NCBI GenBank assembly: GCA_009602735.1
Contig: WELA01002318.1
Span: 537,984-577,440, forward strand
DNA from: Mesotaenium endlicherianum
Lineage: Eukaryota; Streptophyta; Zygnematophyceae; Zygnematales; Mesotaeniaceae
Direction: 5' to 3'
DNA length: 39,457 bases
A program made the position numbers and the translations under genes. This document shows positions 29,455 through 39,426 of the stretch, piece by piece. The notes under the pieces are model-generated. The model saw only the letters and a program-made list of their open reading frames with translations, made no database searches and was not told the origin of the DNA. Every line of letters begins with the position of its first letter. The stretch's first letter is position 1.

Positions 29455-30120
29455 GTGGTGTCATGGTAAACATGAACGGAGAAGCTATGGTCACAACTGA
29501 GTCCCAAACCCCGCACTTGCCTTTGGTCCTAGACATGCCATGCTGACTACGAGATTATGCATGATCCCTATATACTATCTGAGTTGCTTTCAGGTTACTT
29601 CTACCTTTTGCCCGTACCATTGATCGAGATGCATGGCTGCCTTTGAGATGGTATGAGAAAAGCCGTTCTCAGTGGGTCCAACGGATGTGACTTTCCTCTT
29701 CACCGAAGCCTGCCGTGCACCTCAGCCGTGTACCATGCAGCACGCCCCAGAGGCAGACAAGAGGCGGGCGTCCTATGCGCCACTGCTTCCATTCTCATGT
29801 CAGCAATTCCAGGTCCGGGGACGCCCACAGTGAGCACATGCGATTGGTATGCTCTGGGAAATATTTGACCGCACATCCGGCCATACATGCTCGACATTCA
29901 GTGCCTGTTTTACGATGGTGTATATTGGTTTGTGGGCTATGTAGGCCTATGCGGTTACGCCCGTCACGCCTGGATGTCCTATGCCCTGCTTGCTACTCGC
30001 CATCAAAAGCTCGAGCGTATCACAGCACTGCCCAAGGGCGATTGGTGTTCATGTGGTATAACATGGACGCAGATATCGTCGGTAACAATATTAAAAACTG
30101 GGAACACTTGGAAACGGCGA
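29455..30120 (+). repeat. Dispersed repeat, part 2, locus B
   Basis: Counterpart of 13690-14350. Contains a short open frame around 29887-30123 (HAWMSYALLATRHQKLE) with a faint match at locus A. Confidence 0.6.
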
Positions 30121-33100
30121 TAGAGGGCCGATGAGGGGCCGATAAACAGCACTCGGGAGTGCTCGAGTGATCGAGTGATTGAGAGCGATCGAGTGGTCGC
30201 GTTGACCAAGGCAAGCTCGTGGGAATCTACGAACCACCTGACAGCACCTCCACTGCCTTCCTCTTCAGCATGTCTATCTCGACGCGAACGAGCGTAGCAG
30301 AAGCAAACTCGCGAACGACATGGAAGTCTGCTGCTGCCTCGCAACTGCTCGCAATTAGCCAAAAAGGCGCCCTGCTTCCAGCTCAACCATCTCAGGAATG
30401 TTTCACTTGTTGAGTCGCAGATACTGCAGTCGCAAGTGCTACAATTGTCACTTAAATTTGGTACTAGGAAGAAAAAAACGTCGAGCAGGCCATAATCATT
30501 AAAAGATATTGTCGTTTTTAGCAAAACTTGATTTCTGCTTTTACTACAAAATACACCATAATGCGAACACCCCTTCCTTCACATTCGGAGACCCGAAAGT
30601 TTTAATTTTCACAGTAGGAAATGATTCTCTTGCCTGACAGCATTCGCAAAATACACATTGAGCCACTATGCACCCCCAGTCGAGGCACAAAAGCAGGGTG
30701 AGTTTCAAGCTCCTGTCGGGTGAAGTTTGCATGAATCACATTTATCTTGGAGATCTAAAGTAAATCAATATGATTGTACAAAAAAATGAGGGGGGCACTA
30801 TGGTGTGTCACCGTCTAAGAATGAACTTCACTTGCCATCTTATTTTGGAGCATATGTGTAAAGAGCAACCATCAGGGCTTCTTTACAGTACTACGCACAT
30901 TCTCAACAGGTCGGTGAGCTTTGAGGAGGTGAGTTTGATGCACTGTGAAAGACGCCAATGATAATTTACAATTAGAAACTGCACTATTTAATCAAGTAAG
31001 GTCCAATCATTGATATGAATTTCCCAGTTGTTGCTTTGTCAATTAAGGACCTCATTGGGGGAAGGTTGATACATATAGTTCAAACCTAACATTTGTGATG
31101 ATGCAGATGTATTGCAAGCAAGATGTGCATGATGATTAACGGTATTGATAATGATGAGGCCAAAAATGTGTCTGCGTCTCATACATCAACCCACGGTCTC
31201 ATTCTTGAGCACGTCTGAGAGAACGCATCTGGAATTGTTCGTGACATTCTCCGCATGTTGACCATTAGTTATATGTGATTATGGCTGCAAAAAACATGTA
31301 CATCAAAAATGCCTTTGTTTAGATGACATGAGAAACTGCACTATAGAAACTGCCCGGTCAAACAGCTTCCATGTCATAATGCTTTCAGAGGGGGTACGAG
31401 GAAAATCTGGAGTGTACTCAGACTACAGTGAGGTCAAGCATCTTGTGAATATATCAAATGTTGTATGCGCCCAGCCTGTTTACCAGTCACATTGTCTCCC
31501 ATCATCTCCAGAAAATCACCATACTGCCACCTCAGGACTCAACCCCTACACATAACCAATATGCATCAAGAAGCCAACTGCTGATCATGGTCTCGCTGTT
31601 TCGATGAGGCTAAAATCTTGGAATGTACAGTACAAGTGCGTTGTCTTGCCTGGCCCTGTTTGCAAGGGGATGCAAGGTGGTGAAAGTATGGGCAGCTTTT
31701 GAATATGCTTCCTAAGAGATCAGCAAGAGCTGCTGTAGCTTACCAAAACATATGAATCCCGCACAGCACTCTACAGAAAGCTTGCCCAAGCTCAAATGAA
31801 CAATGCCAGCTGCGGTAGCATTTTGGCAACAGTAGGTGCTTCACTGGATCTAGGCCTGCTTTCAGTTAGAATTTTGTGTTCAGAAAACATTCTGTGTATA
31901 GATGTACTTTCACTTTGGAAACTAATCTTACACGCTATCGCGTTCAGAAATGAAACAAAATCACCTCTTGCAGATTACCATCACCTTCTGAAATTCTTGC
32001 CTGAACCAGTATGCTTGCGACACCTGGTCAACAGATGAATGCAAGATGGTGGAACCTGCAGGATGGCAGTCTTTCATTGCAATACTATTGCAAAGTCTGT
32101 CAGAAGCGTAAACCCCGTCTGGGTGACGCCTTTTTGCACCATTCAGCCAAAATAAGTCCAAGATGGTGATGTACCAGTGCAAGCAGTTTCATACCTAGTG
32201 AAGTTGAGCCCTTGCCTGGCATCTGTAATATGGTGCCTGAATGTCTGTCATCACCAACTTACCATCACCCTGACCTACACACCCAACCCCGATGAAGCCC
32301 AGCAACCAGTGAAGCATATATCTAAGAGAAAGTAAACTTGTAAGGACCAATTATGCAGGCTGGCATCCTCCGATTGGTAGAAGTTGAAACCCAGTATAGA
32401 TGAAAGCCTTACCTTCAAAAAGCATGAAGTCAAGTCTATTGGCAAGGTCTGGTTTTCAGGATAACATCTTTCTGTTTCTAAGTTCCAAAGCCCAATCTAG
32501 ATGAAGCCCTTGCCCTCCATCAATCATATGAGTCTAGCATTGCAAGATGAGAGTCTAGCATCGAAGAGTTTTTAGTGGATTCTAGAATCAAAGACCATGC
32601 CTTCAGTTCACCAGGAGAGCTACAGCCTGCGCATCCAATCCAGATGAAGCGCGTTCAAACCTCCAATCAAGATGACACACTTGGATATAAGTATATGCAT
32701 CATGGCAGTAGAGTATATATTATATGATGATAGAATCACGTGAGCTGAAAACTCAATGTAAAACAAGGCGTGGAGCAACAACGTTTGCATGAAGATGTGC
32801 CTTGCAGGATGGCAGCCCTGCATTACCAAAAATTACATACTGATTTACTTGAAGCTCCTTCCTTCAACATAGAATGGAAGCAAGTAAGAACATCTTCATA
32901 TTAGTGTTTTACCTCCCCAAGTCACAAAATCAACAGAACCTGAAAGCCATTGTAGGAAGAGCCCGTCCTCTATTCGGGCATAAAGGAACAAGGAAAGCAA
33001 ATTCATTATACTCCAGGATGTCATAATCAGATTTCTCCTCTACAAATCAACTCAGATACCTTGTCTAATGAACATCCTTAAGATGGCCAACTCTACAGAA

Positions 33101-33723
33101 TGGTAGCTTATCTCAGCCAGGACATGGAAATCCAATGGAGATGAATTAAGCCAGTGCCTTACATTTACAACTGACATTTGAAAGTTTTGCAAATGAAACT
33201 CTTGCTTATGCCGTCAACCAGGAGAGGAAGAATACTCACATGATTGTGCATCCTTAACATGGTCTATATAGAGGAGAGTATGCTACAAACCTTACCTTCC
33301 ATGACACAAATGACCACTTGTTCATGGTACAAAAGAAACAACGTAGGCTTGGCATACATTAAGCATTATGGCTTGGTCACTGACAAGAGTTAGTAACATT
33401 CCATGGATGATCTATACACAATCAGGGGAAGATACAGCTGGCAACTAGATTCAAAACTGTCTTGCATACATTGTCTTCATGCACCGTGCACTCGAAGTAT
33501 GCTACAGCCTGACCATGACTCATTGTGTGTGCTGTTCAAAGAGCATAGTGCCATAGCATGAGAGTCGTAGGCTGTAAATGTTACCGGTGAACAATCACCA
33601 CAAACGCTCTTTCGCTCTTGAGCCCTTCAACCCTTGAATTGATTCTTATTCGCTAGTAAAAAACGCCATGTTTTAACACCACTTAAGATTAATGAGGGTA
33701 TTGACGGAGGGTCCATTTCATCG
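30121..33723. other. AT-richer region without recognised genes
   Basis: All open frames are short (under 175 codons), overlapping and unrecognised. A degenerate repeat occupies about 32.2-33.3 kb. I see no exon with clear codon bias. Confidence 0.45.
32200..33310. repeat. Degenerate interspersed or tandem repeat, period roughly 100-140 bp
   Basis: The word AGATGAAG followed by CCCTTGCC or a variant recurs (about 32289, 32397, 32499, 32642, weaker at 32669 and 33138), with CCTTACCTTC/CCATGA at 32409 and 33290. GCAGGATGGCAG occurs at 32057 and 32805. Spacing is irregular, so this is an old, eroded array. Confidence 0.4.
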
Positions 33724-34248
33724 ATGAGATCTTTTGATGGTTGGCTCTGTGGCATTGGAACGTTTCAAATCGAACTTAGTCAGGACGCTCGACTTTGCAA
33801 GGAACTGTGTGTTCACTCTTTGACCGCCGCGCCACATTGCAGTAAGAGTACTTGCAAGTCGACACGAACACATTCGCTAAGGATTTCAGAGGCAGAGAAA
33901 AAATTAGCTAGTGCATTGCGTGGGAACGCATTGGCGCTCACTATGTTAGAAATGTCAGTTCTGGAATCAAAGCTAATCCCGCGAACAAAGATCATAGGCA
34001 AAATCCCATGCTCAATCATGAGAGCCTCTTCTTCCAGGAGAGAGTACATCCCAAGAATGACTGTATCAATCCCAAAATCATCTGCTCCTTCAGTCAAAGA
34101 GCTCGAAGTGAAAGGAAGAGCAATCTTGAGCCACACTTCTTACTCCCCGGATTACGCACAGTCTCAAGCCTCTACATCAGTCGGTTCTCAAACATGTTGC
34201 TTTCGGAAGGATCTTTTCCCTCTGAGTGGGGCAACCAAAAAAGCATGA
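33724..34248 (+). other. Region open on both strands, unidentified
   Basis: An open frame of 174 codons on the plus strand (ATG at 33724) is opposed by a 107-codon frame on the minus strand (33813-34136). Neither is recognised. Two overlapping opposite frames of this length are unusual in local AT-richer DNA, but a decayed element or chance is possible. Confidence 0.25.
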
Positions 34249-34424
34249 CATGGCAGCAAACGTGAAAGTCTCCAGAAAGAGACACACAGGCCAGGCTAGG
34301 GTCTGGCCTGAAACTGAAAATTCCAAGGTTCGAGATCTCACAGTGAAGAGTGCAGTTATATCCCACATGTTGAGGGGATTCTTTGCACCTCACGGGGTGG
34401 AGATAAGTGGTGGAAGGGCAGCAA

Positions 34425-34937
34425 ATGCTACACGTGTTGTTGAGGTGCCTGTCAGGGCTAAGTGCTGCCACGGTCCAGCCTTCAGAACTCCTTTTGGTGA
34501 AAGGCCCTGAGGAGAAAGATCAGACTACTTTGGAGATTCAAGTTTTGGCCCAACAAGACGGAGCTGGCGTTACGCAAAAGAGGAAAAGGGGCAGGGAAAG
34601 TGCTCTAACCAAATATGCTGCAGAGAAAAAATGCAAATCGGGGGCTGGAAGCACAAGGTATGGAAAGGTGATGGGCGGAGCATTGGGCTCAAGGGGGGGG
34701 CAGTCGTCAACAGCTAAGGCAGGCAGTCTGACAGCAGTAATATGGACCAAGATCCCCCTCACGTGGGCTGAGAAACCATCAGACATACATTATGATACAG
34801 GAGCCAAAGTTGTTAGTCTCTTTTGCAGAGAGGACCAGGCCCTTGCCTCCCTGAGGAGAGATGAAGGGGCTGACCAGATTTCTGACCTCGAGCGGGAGTG
34901 CGCAGAGATACTACTGGGCCTGTCAGCTAGCTCCTGA
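34425..34937 (+). CDS. Unidentified basic protein
   Basis: From ATG 34425 the frame gives 170 residues to TGA. It opens right after TAA at 34404, beside several AG sites, so it may be entered by splicing. Visible features: a leucine-rich start (MLHVLLRCLSGLS), a Lys/Arg-rich middle (QKRKRGRESALTKYAAEKK) that could be a nuclear localisation signal, and an acidic leucine-containing C-terminus (LERECAEILLGLS). Immediately upstream another frame (ATG 34250) is open for 86 codons in a different phase and could be a 5' exon or an older frame. No family is recognised. Confidence 0.4.
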   Translation: MLHVLLRCLSGLSAATVQPSELLLVKGPEEKDQTTLEIQVLAQQDGAGVTQKRKRGRESALTKYAAEKKCKSGAGSTRYGKVMGGALGSRGGQSSTAKAGSLTAVIWTKIPLTWAEKPSDIHYDTGAKVVSLFCREDQALASLRRDEGADQISDLERECAEILLGLSASS

Positions 34938-36217
34938 AGCGAGGAACGTCATGAAAGTAAATTATGTCATCAGTCAGTTGTCTCTTGCTGATGACATGTA
35001 GCTGACATAAGTTGATTCTTTGTATCTCCTTATTGTATGACTAGTTTTAGACCAATGTACACTTCCATCTAAATTATCGCGTCTCCCAGACAACGTTTTA
35101 GGCATACAAGCATTGACATTAAATCTCGGTCAGTTGCGATGTGTATGCAACATCAGGATGTAATTTCAATGTCTTATATTTCTGTCCAGTGTGTTGTTCA
35201 TCATGATTCTTTCAAGTTCACAGCTATGATGCTTGACTTCTACTGTCTGGTTTCCTTACTCTTTGGCATATGGATTACACGCAGTGGGATATGATGGTGT
35301 CGAGGTCACCCTTTGTTATTATCAGCAGTTGATGCATGTTATGCATCGAACAGAAATTCTTCACTATTAGTGGCCGGAGCACACCTTACAAGTCTTTGCA
35401 GGTCGTTCAAACTCGTATCTGCACATTGGTGAAGATGAATGTAACGTGTTTGCGCATCTATTGCCTCCTTGCCTCAGCTACCTTGCGCTTCTATTGTAGT
35501 ACTCCACAGCAGCAATCTGAGTTGAAGCAGCTAGGCTGCACAGTCTTGTACATGCTACGAGTAGTGTAACAATGATAAGTTGGAGAGGAGAGTTGTCCAG
35601 ATGAACTGTCGTAAGCTAACTGCAAATAAATGTGCTGCAGTTTTAACAAATCAGGAACAGGTCCAGATTACGTCATATAAGAAAGTGCTAGTATTGTGTG
35701 TGAGCAAGCATGAGGCACATATCGGCGAGGATGAGAATATGTTATCTCTAAATGGCTTCCTCAGCTACCGTCAATATAGTAACATGATGTTGTATGCTGA
35801 AAGTATTGCTTGGGGAAATTGAAAGCTCTCACGTCAGATGGTTTAATAGATGTAGAAACACTACAGGCAAGTGGTAGTGAAGGAGGAAGGTAACAAAAAC
35901 GTTCCAGATCTTAGGCTCCTGTGCTAAAGAAGCTATGTGACACGCACTAATCCAATAAGTGGATATCGATGTAAGAAACAAATATTGCAGGAGCTGCCAC
36001 AAAAAAAGCAAGGCACTACACAAAATTTCTGCCTCAGATCACTCTACCTTATTGAACTATAGGTACATCTTACGAACTTCCACACCTAATCAGGACTCGG
36101 CGCCGCCCCACTAAGGACAGCCCAAGAAATGCCGCCTTGTGTCTGTCACTCACTAGCACTACAAGCAGCAATCAAACACCCACATAAGAGAAGAAGAATG
36201 CAATCGACCGGCCCGCA
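34938..36217. other. Intergenic sequence and alcohol oxidase 3' flank
   Basis: AT-rich, without recognised exons to about 36.0 kb. From about 36.0 kb it is shared with the fragment at 24.3-24.65 kb and presumably includes the oxidase 3' UTR. Confidence 0.5.
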
Positions 36218-36637
36218 TCAGGACGACTGCAACGCAAGCCGGCGCACCAACGCCTGGCCCGTCCCATACGCCACCGCCTGGATGCTGATCATGGGGTTGA
36301 CCCCGGGCGGCGTGGGCAGCACGCTCCCGTCGCCCAGGTACAGGCCCTCCACCTCCCAGCTCTCGCAGTGCGGGTCCACGGCCGACGCCGCCTCGTCATT
36401 GCCCATGGGGCAGCTGGCCGTCTGATGCGCCGAGAAAACGGGCACCCGATTCGTCACGATGCCCGTCGCCCGGACGTTCTTCAAGTACGCGTCGAACGCG
36501 TCGTCGTCGTTGCTGCCGCTGGTGGGGCGGCCTCCCCCCTGCGTCCCGCACTTGAAGGCCTCCAGGCCGGGGCACAGAGAGCCCACCTCTGCCGCCCCCG
36601 CCGCCCGCATCACCTTCAGCCCGTGCTCCACGCCGTC
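36218..36637 (-). CDS. FAO: Long-chain alcohol oxidase (GMC family), last exon
   Basis: A 139-codon exon ending TGA at 36218. It encodes the GMC C-terminal domain: FSAHQTASCPMG carries the catalytic His, ESWEVEGLYLGDGSVLP is the conserved FAD-side segment, and GVNPMISIQAVAY carries the second active-site residue (Asn) and closing helix. This is the signature of plant long-chain fatty alcohol oxidases, membrane-associated flavoenzymes that oxidise long-chain alcohols to aldehydes with O2, producing H2O2, in omega-oxidation and lipid turnover. The acceptor GGCGACAG|GAC joins exon 36979-37185 in phase 0. It is strongly GC3-rich. The 3' flank is partly duplicated at 24.3-24.65 kb. Confidence 0.93.
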   Translation of the reverse strand, partial: DGVEHGLKVMRAAGAAEVGSLCPGLEAFKCGTQGGGRPTSGSNDDDAFDAYLKNVRATGIVTNRVPVFSAHQTASCPMGNDEAASAVDPHCESWEVEGLYLGDGSVLPTPPGVNPMISIQAVAYGTGQALVRRLALQSS

Positions 36638-36978
36638 CTGTCGCCGCCCGAACAGCAAACACCACGCCACATCATCACCACCATGCCGCATGCCGTAACA
36701 TTGCCAAGCACGCCATTTTGATATACATGCAGCAGGCTCCTACTGGCTGCCGGGAAACACCACATGGATCCTCGTGTGCATACACATCAAGAAGCACTAA
36801 GTGTAAAATGCCTTCTAAGCTCTGAATGGGCAACCTGCCAGATCAGAAATATTGGAGCTGCCGCTCCATTCCTCTTCCTCTGAAGGAGGGGGAGCAGGCA
36901 CGCGAGCGCAGAGCAATGCAGTAAGGGGGGGGTCTCATATAGCAGCAATGCGGGGGAGTTCCTGCAGAGAGTGCAGAC

Positions 36979-37185
36979 CTTCATGTTGTCGGCGTCAAAG
37001 GGGCTCAGAAAGTACTCAATGGCGGGCTGCCCCGCGGCGTCGAGGCGCACGCGCCCGTGGCCCTTGTCGCGCGTCAGGATGATGAAGTAGGCAATGCGCG
37101 CGAACCGCGACGCCATGTGGCGGTACGCCCGCGCTCCGTTCCACGGCAGAGCCACCGCAAAAAGGGCCGGGTGCACGCACGGGGT
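36979..37185 (-). CDS. FAO: Long-chain alcohol oxidase, exon 4 of those seen
   Basis: 69 codons reading TPCVHPALFAVALPWNGARA, then a helix with RFARIAYFIILTRDKGHGRV, and ending LSPFDADNMK. This is the substrate-domain part of plant alcohol oxidases (usual pattern HPG..A...PW.......M......A....L.RD.G.G.V.......P...Y.....D..NM). The donor ATGAAG|GTCTGC is good. The acceptor GCGCGTAG lacks a pyrimidine tract but gives the family-consistent start and correct phase 0. Confidence 0.9.
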
Positions 37186-37673
37186 CTACGCGCACCCATG
37201 GGCACGGCACAGCAGAGAGGGACATGTGACCGGTGGGCATGTGAGCACCTTTTGGTACACATACGAAACAAAAGTTGGCTTCGCCAATCACCGGAACTGC
37301 TGTGGCATCCAAGCTGAGCCGCTGCTTCAAGTAGGGTCAAACTGAGAAGGGGCCGAAGTTCACTCCTGGAATTGACTGCTTACATCTGGGCGAGGAAGAA
37401 TGACTTGCTTACGTCCTGGCAAGGCAGAATGACAGGGGTAAGAACAAACCAAATCGAGCAGCTTCAGAAGGAAAATGGAGACAGACCCCGAGCTGAGGGA
37501 CCCTAAGGCGTCCCGCCTCAGCGTCCCTGCTCCTAGCAGCAGATGACAGAAAGAACAGCCACGCAGTCCACGCGCACATTGGTCCCAATTCTGCTGCTGC
37601 GGAACATCTATAATCCCAGCACACACAGCTGGCAGAGCAGGCAAGATATCAAGGGGGGGGAGTGCCCAGCCAC

Positions 37674-37815
37674 CTGCAGGAGGCAGCCGTAGCCGGAGGA
37701 GTCCCAGTTGCCCACAGCCGTGGAGCAGGCGGTCATGATGGCGCCCTCGTACGTCGTCCCGGGCGGGCCCTGCCCCTCGGGGAAGTAGCCCCACACTCCC
37801 ACCACCGGGTGCAGC
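37674..37815 (-). CDS. FAO: Long-chain alcohol oxidase, exon 3 of those seen
   Basis: 142 nt: one base completing Arg, then LHPVVGVWGYFPEGQGPPGT followed by TYEGAIMTACSTAVGNWDSS and GYGCLLQ. LHPVxxxWGYFPE and YEGAIMT are hallmark blocks of the plant long-chain alcohol oxidases. Acceptor TTCAAGCAG|G and donor CTGCAG|GTGGCT are present, and phases match both neighbours. Confidence 0.94.
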
Positions 37816-38039
37816 CTGCTTGAAGGGCAGGGGCGCGCACAGACACCTCGGTCAGGCGCAGGATCAGGTGGCACAGGGACGCGACCAGCAGCCAGCGAGC
37901 AAGGCTGGTTCCCCGCTGTCCGTTGGGCCTCCTCCCATCGAAACCCTAGCTAAATTGGCTGCATGTGTGCGTGTGTGCGTGTGTATGTATGCGTGAGAAA
38001 GAGAGAGTGAGGGGAGAGGGAAAGTCCGGGAGGGGAAAG

Positions 38040-38402
38040 GGAATGAGGGAAGGGAGGAAGGGAGGGAGAGAAATACAACAAAGTGCACTATATAGTGGCC
38101 CGAGAAATGCGCGCTTGCTGGTGCGCATGCGCAGCCCAGGTCGGGAATCAGAGAGCCCGCATGAGAGGTGCATGTGGACGCTCGCTTGAGTGACAGCTTG
38201 CATACGAACGTACCGAAGGTTGCCGCCGATGGCGGGGTTGGTGAGGCCGCTTCTGAGCAGCAGTGCGGGCGTCTGCACACTGCGTGTTCAGCCCCCGCCC
38301 CAGAGCCCATGTCAGAGGGGAGGTTGCAAAGGCAGAGCCACAGCAGAGGCCTGAGGCAGGCGGGTGTAGGAGGCAGGCCTGCCCTGCGCACGGCAGGTGA
38401 CA
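38040..38402 (-). repeat. Oxidase block duplicated at 25.16-25.55 kb (source copy)
   Basis: Intron-exon-intron block within the oxidase gene whose inverted copy lies between two HNH exons. It is taken as the source because its exon is flanked here by the correct neighbouring oxidase exons. Confidence 0.8.
38214..38279 (-). CDS. FAO: Long-chain alcohol oxidase, exon 2 of those seen (66 nt)
   Basis: Encodes VQTPALLLRSGLTNPAIGGN then L plus two bases. With the preceding exon it gives ACG-S-VQTPALLLRSGL, the GMC block where a conserved Gly-Ser-x-x-(S/T)-P segment contacts the flavin. Acceptor CACGCAG|T and donor CTTCG|GTACGT are clean. It is duplicated, inverted, at 25294-25359. Confidence 0.93.
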
Positions 38403-38798
38403 GCAGCTGATGACAACAGAAAAAACCCACAACAGAGCTCCTGAATGACAGCTGGCTGGCTGCTCTTCTCTCCAGAGACCAGCCCTACTAACCAGCATGC
38501 AGTCTTTGGTGGTCCTCATACTTCACCCTCTCCTCATTCCTGCCCCCCCCAAGTAGACATGCAAACACAAGAGGGTGCCCTCACCAGCTCATTGCAAGGG
38601 GAAGGACTAGGGGAGGGTGTGGGGTTTGTAGAAGGGGTGAGACTTCAGAAGAGAAGTGTCCTTCACAACGAGTCAGACTAGAAGGTCCTCTCCCCCTCCG
38701 TCCTGGTCCCACCCCTCCCCCTTGCAGCACTCACGAGGTACACGCCATGTATTTGAAACCCTCAGCACCACTACCCGCGTGGTGCCGACACCTGGCAC

Positions 38799-38816
38799 TT
38801 AACCCTAACCCTAACT
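38799..38816. repeat. Short telomere-like tract (CCCTAA)2-3
   Basis: TTAACCCTAACCCTAACT inside an oxidase intron. Two to three units only, of the TTAGGG rather than the TTTAGGG type, so it may be chance or an interstitial trace. Confidence 0.5.
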
Positions 38817-38882
38817 CTGAAGTCAGGCTCTAGAAAATCATCTGTGATGATGCACAGCGAGTGACAGGGCTGCAGGCAATAC

Positions 38883-39129
38883 CTTCCACAAGCAGATACC
38901 ACAAGGGGCGCTCGGAATGTGACGAGGCGCACGCTGTCGCCCTCTCCAACAGTTGTCAGCACGCCACACGCTCTGCGGGGCTTGCCTGGCTTCTGGTTGG
39001 GCTTGTGCAAAACGCGGAGGGCCGTGCAGCCGCTCACCACTCGAGCACCGGCGGCAGCGGCGTCGACCAGCCAGGTCTCTGAGACCGCCTGCTTGGCCCC
39101 CTTCCTGCACCCCAGCCCGCACCACCCGC
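38883..39129 (-). CDS. FAO: Long-chain alcohol oxidase, exon 1 of those seen (FAD-domain part)
   Basis: 247 nt. Begins GWCGLGCRKGAKQAVSETWL, continues VDAAAAGARVVSGCTALRVL, and ends VVSACG plus two bases of Ser. The C-x-x-x-C near GxKQ, then TWLVDA...GA.....C.A..VL, is the pattern of plant alcohol oxidases just before the GSLHTP block. Acceptor ATGCAG|GC and donor GGAAG|GTATTG are present. The enzyme N-terminus, including the FAD-binding GxGxxG, would lie upstream (right), but the next 150 bp contain only microsatellite and then an RRP41 exon on the other strand. The gene is therefore either split around that exon or broken. Confidence 0.88.
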
Positions 39130-39182
39130 CTGCATGCACGCACGCACGCACGCACATTTGCGATCACCATTGAGCTGCTCAT

Positions 39183-39230
39183 AACTGTGTGTGTGTGTGT
39201 GTGTGTTTGTTTGTGTGTGTGTGTGCGTGT

Positions 39231-39261
<31 letters not shown>

Positions 39262-39270
39262 GGGGAGGGG
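39183..39270. repeat. (GT)n-(GA)n-(G)n compound microsatellite
   Basis: GT repeat to about 39230, GA repeat to about 39250, then a G run, lying between the oxidase and RRP41 exons. It also forms an unusual purine-rich lead to the RRP41 acceptor. Confidence 0.92.
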
Positions 39271-39279
39271 ATTGTGCAG

Positions 39280-39426
39280 GTGAAGTGCGAGTACAGCATG
39301 GCGGCGTTCAGCACGGGCGAGCGGAGGCGGCGCACCAAGGGCGACCGGCGCAGCACCGAGATCTCGCTCGTCATCCGCAACACCATGGACGCCGCCATCC
39401 TCACGCACCTCATGCCGCGCACGCAG
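39280..39426 (+). CDS. RRP41: Exosome core subunit RRP41 (RNase PH fold), internal exon
   Basis: 49 codons reading VKCEYSMAAFSTGERRRRTK then GDRRSTEISLVIRNTMDAAI and LTHLMPRTQ. This matches the central part of plant RRP41 (xCEYSMAxFSTGxRRRRxKGDRRSTEISLVIRxTMxAxILTxLMPxxQ), a ring subunit of the RNA exosome that degrades and trims RNAs in nucleus and cytoplasm. The acceptor TTGTGCAG|GTG gives phase 0. After CAG the sequence is GCGCGTAACC: a GC-AG donor directly after Gln would preserve the family junction (next residues Ile-Asp), or the exon runs a few bases further to the GT at 39431. Exons encoding the N-terminus should lie to the left on this strand; I found none in the window. Confidence 0.93.

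Noticed and set aside
34180..34265. LSEGSFPSEW, resembling the FPSEWK motif of LINE reverse transcriptases
   Set aside because: No other reverse transcriptase motif is found before or after it in any frame; a ten-residue match is not enough.
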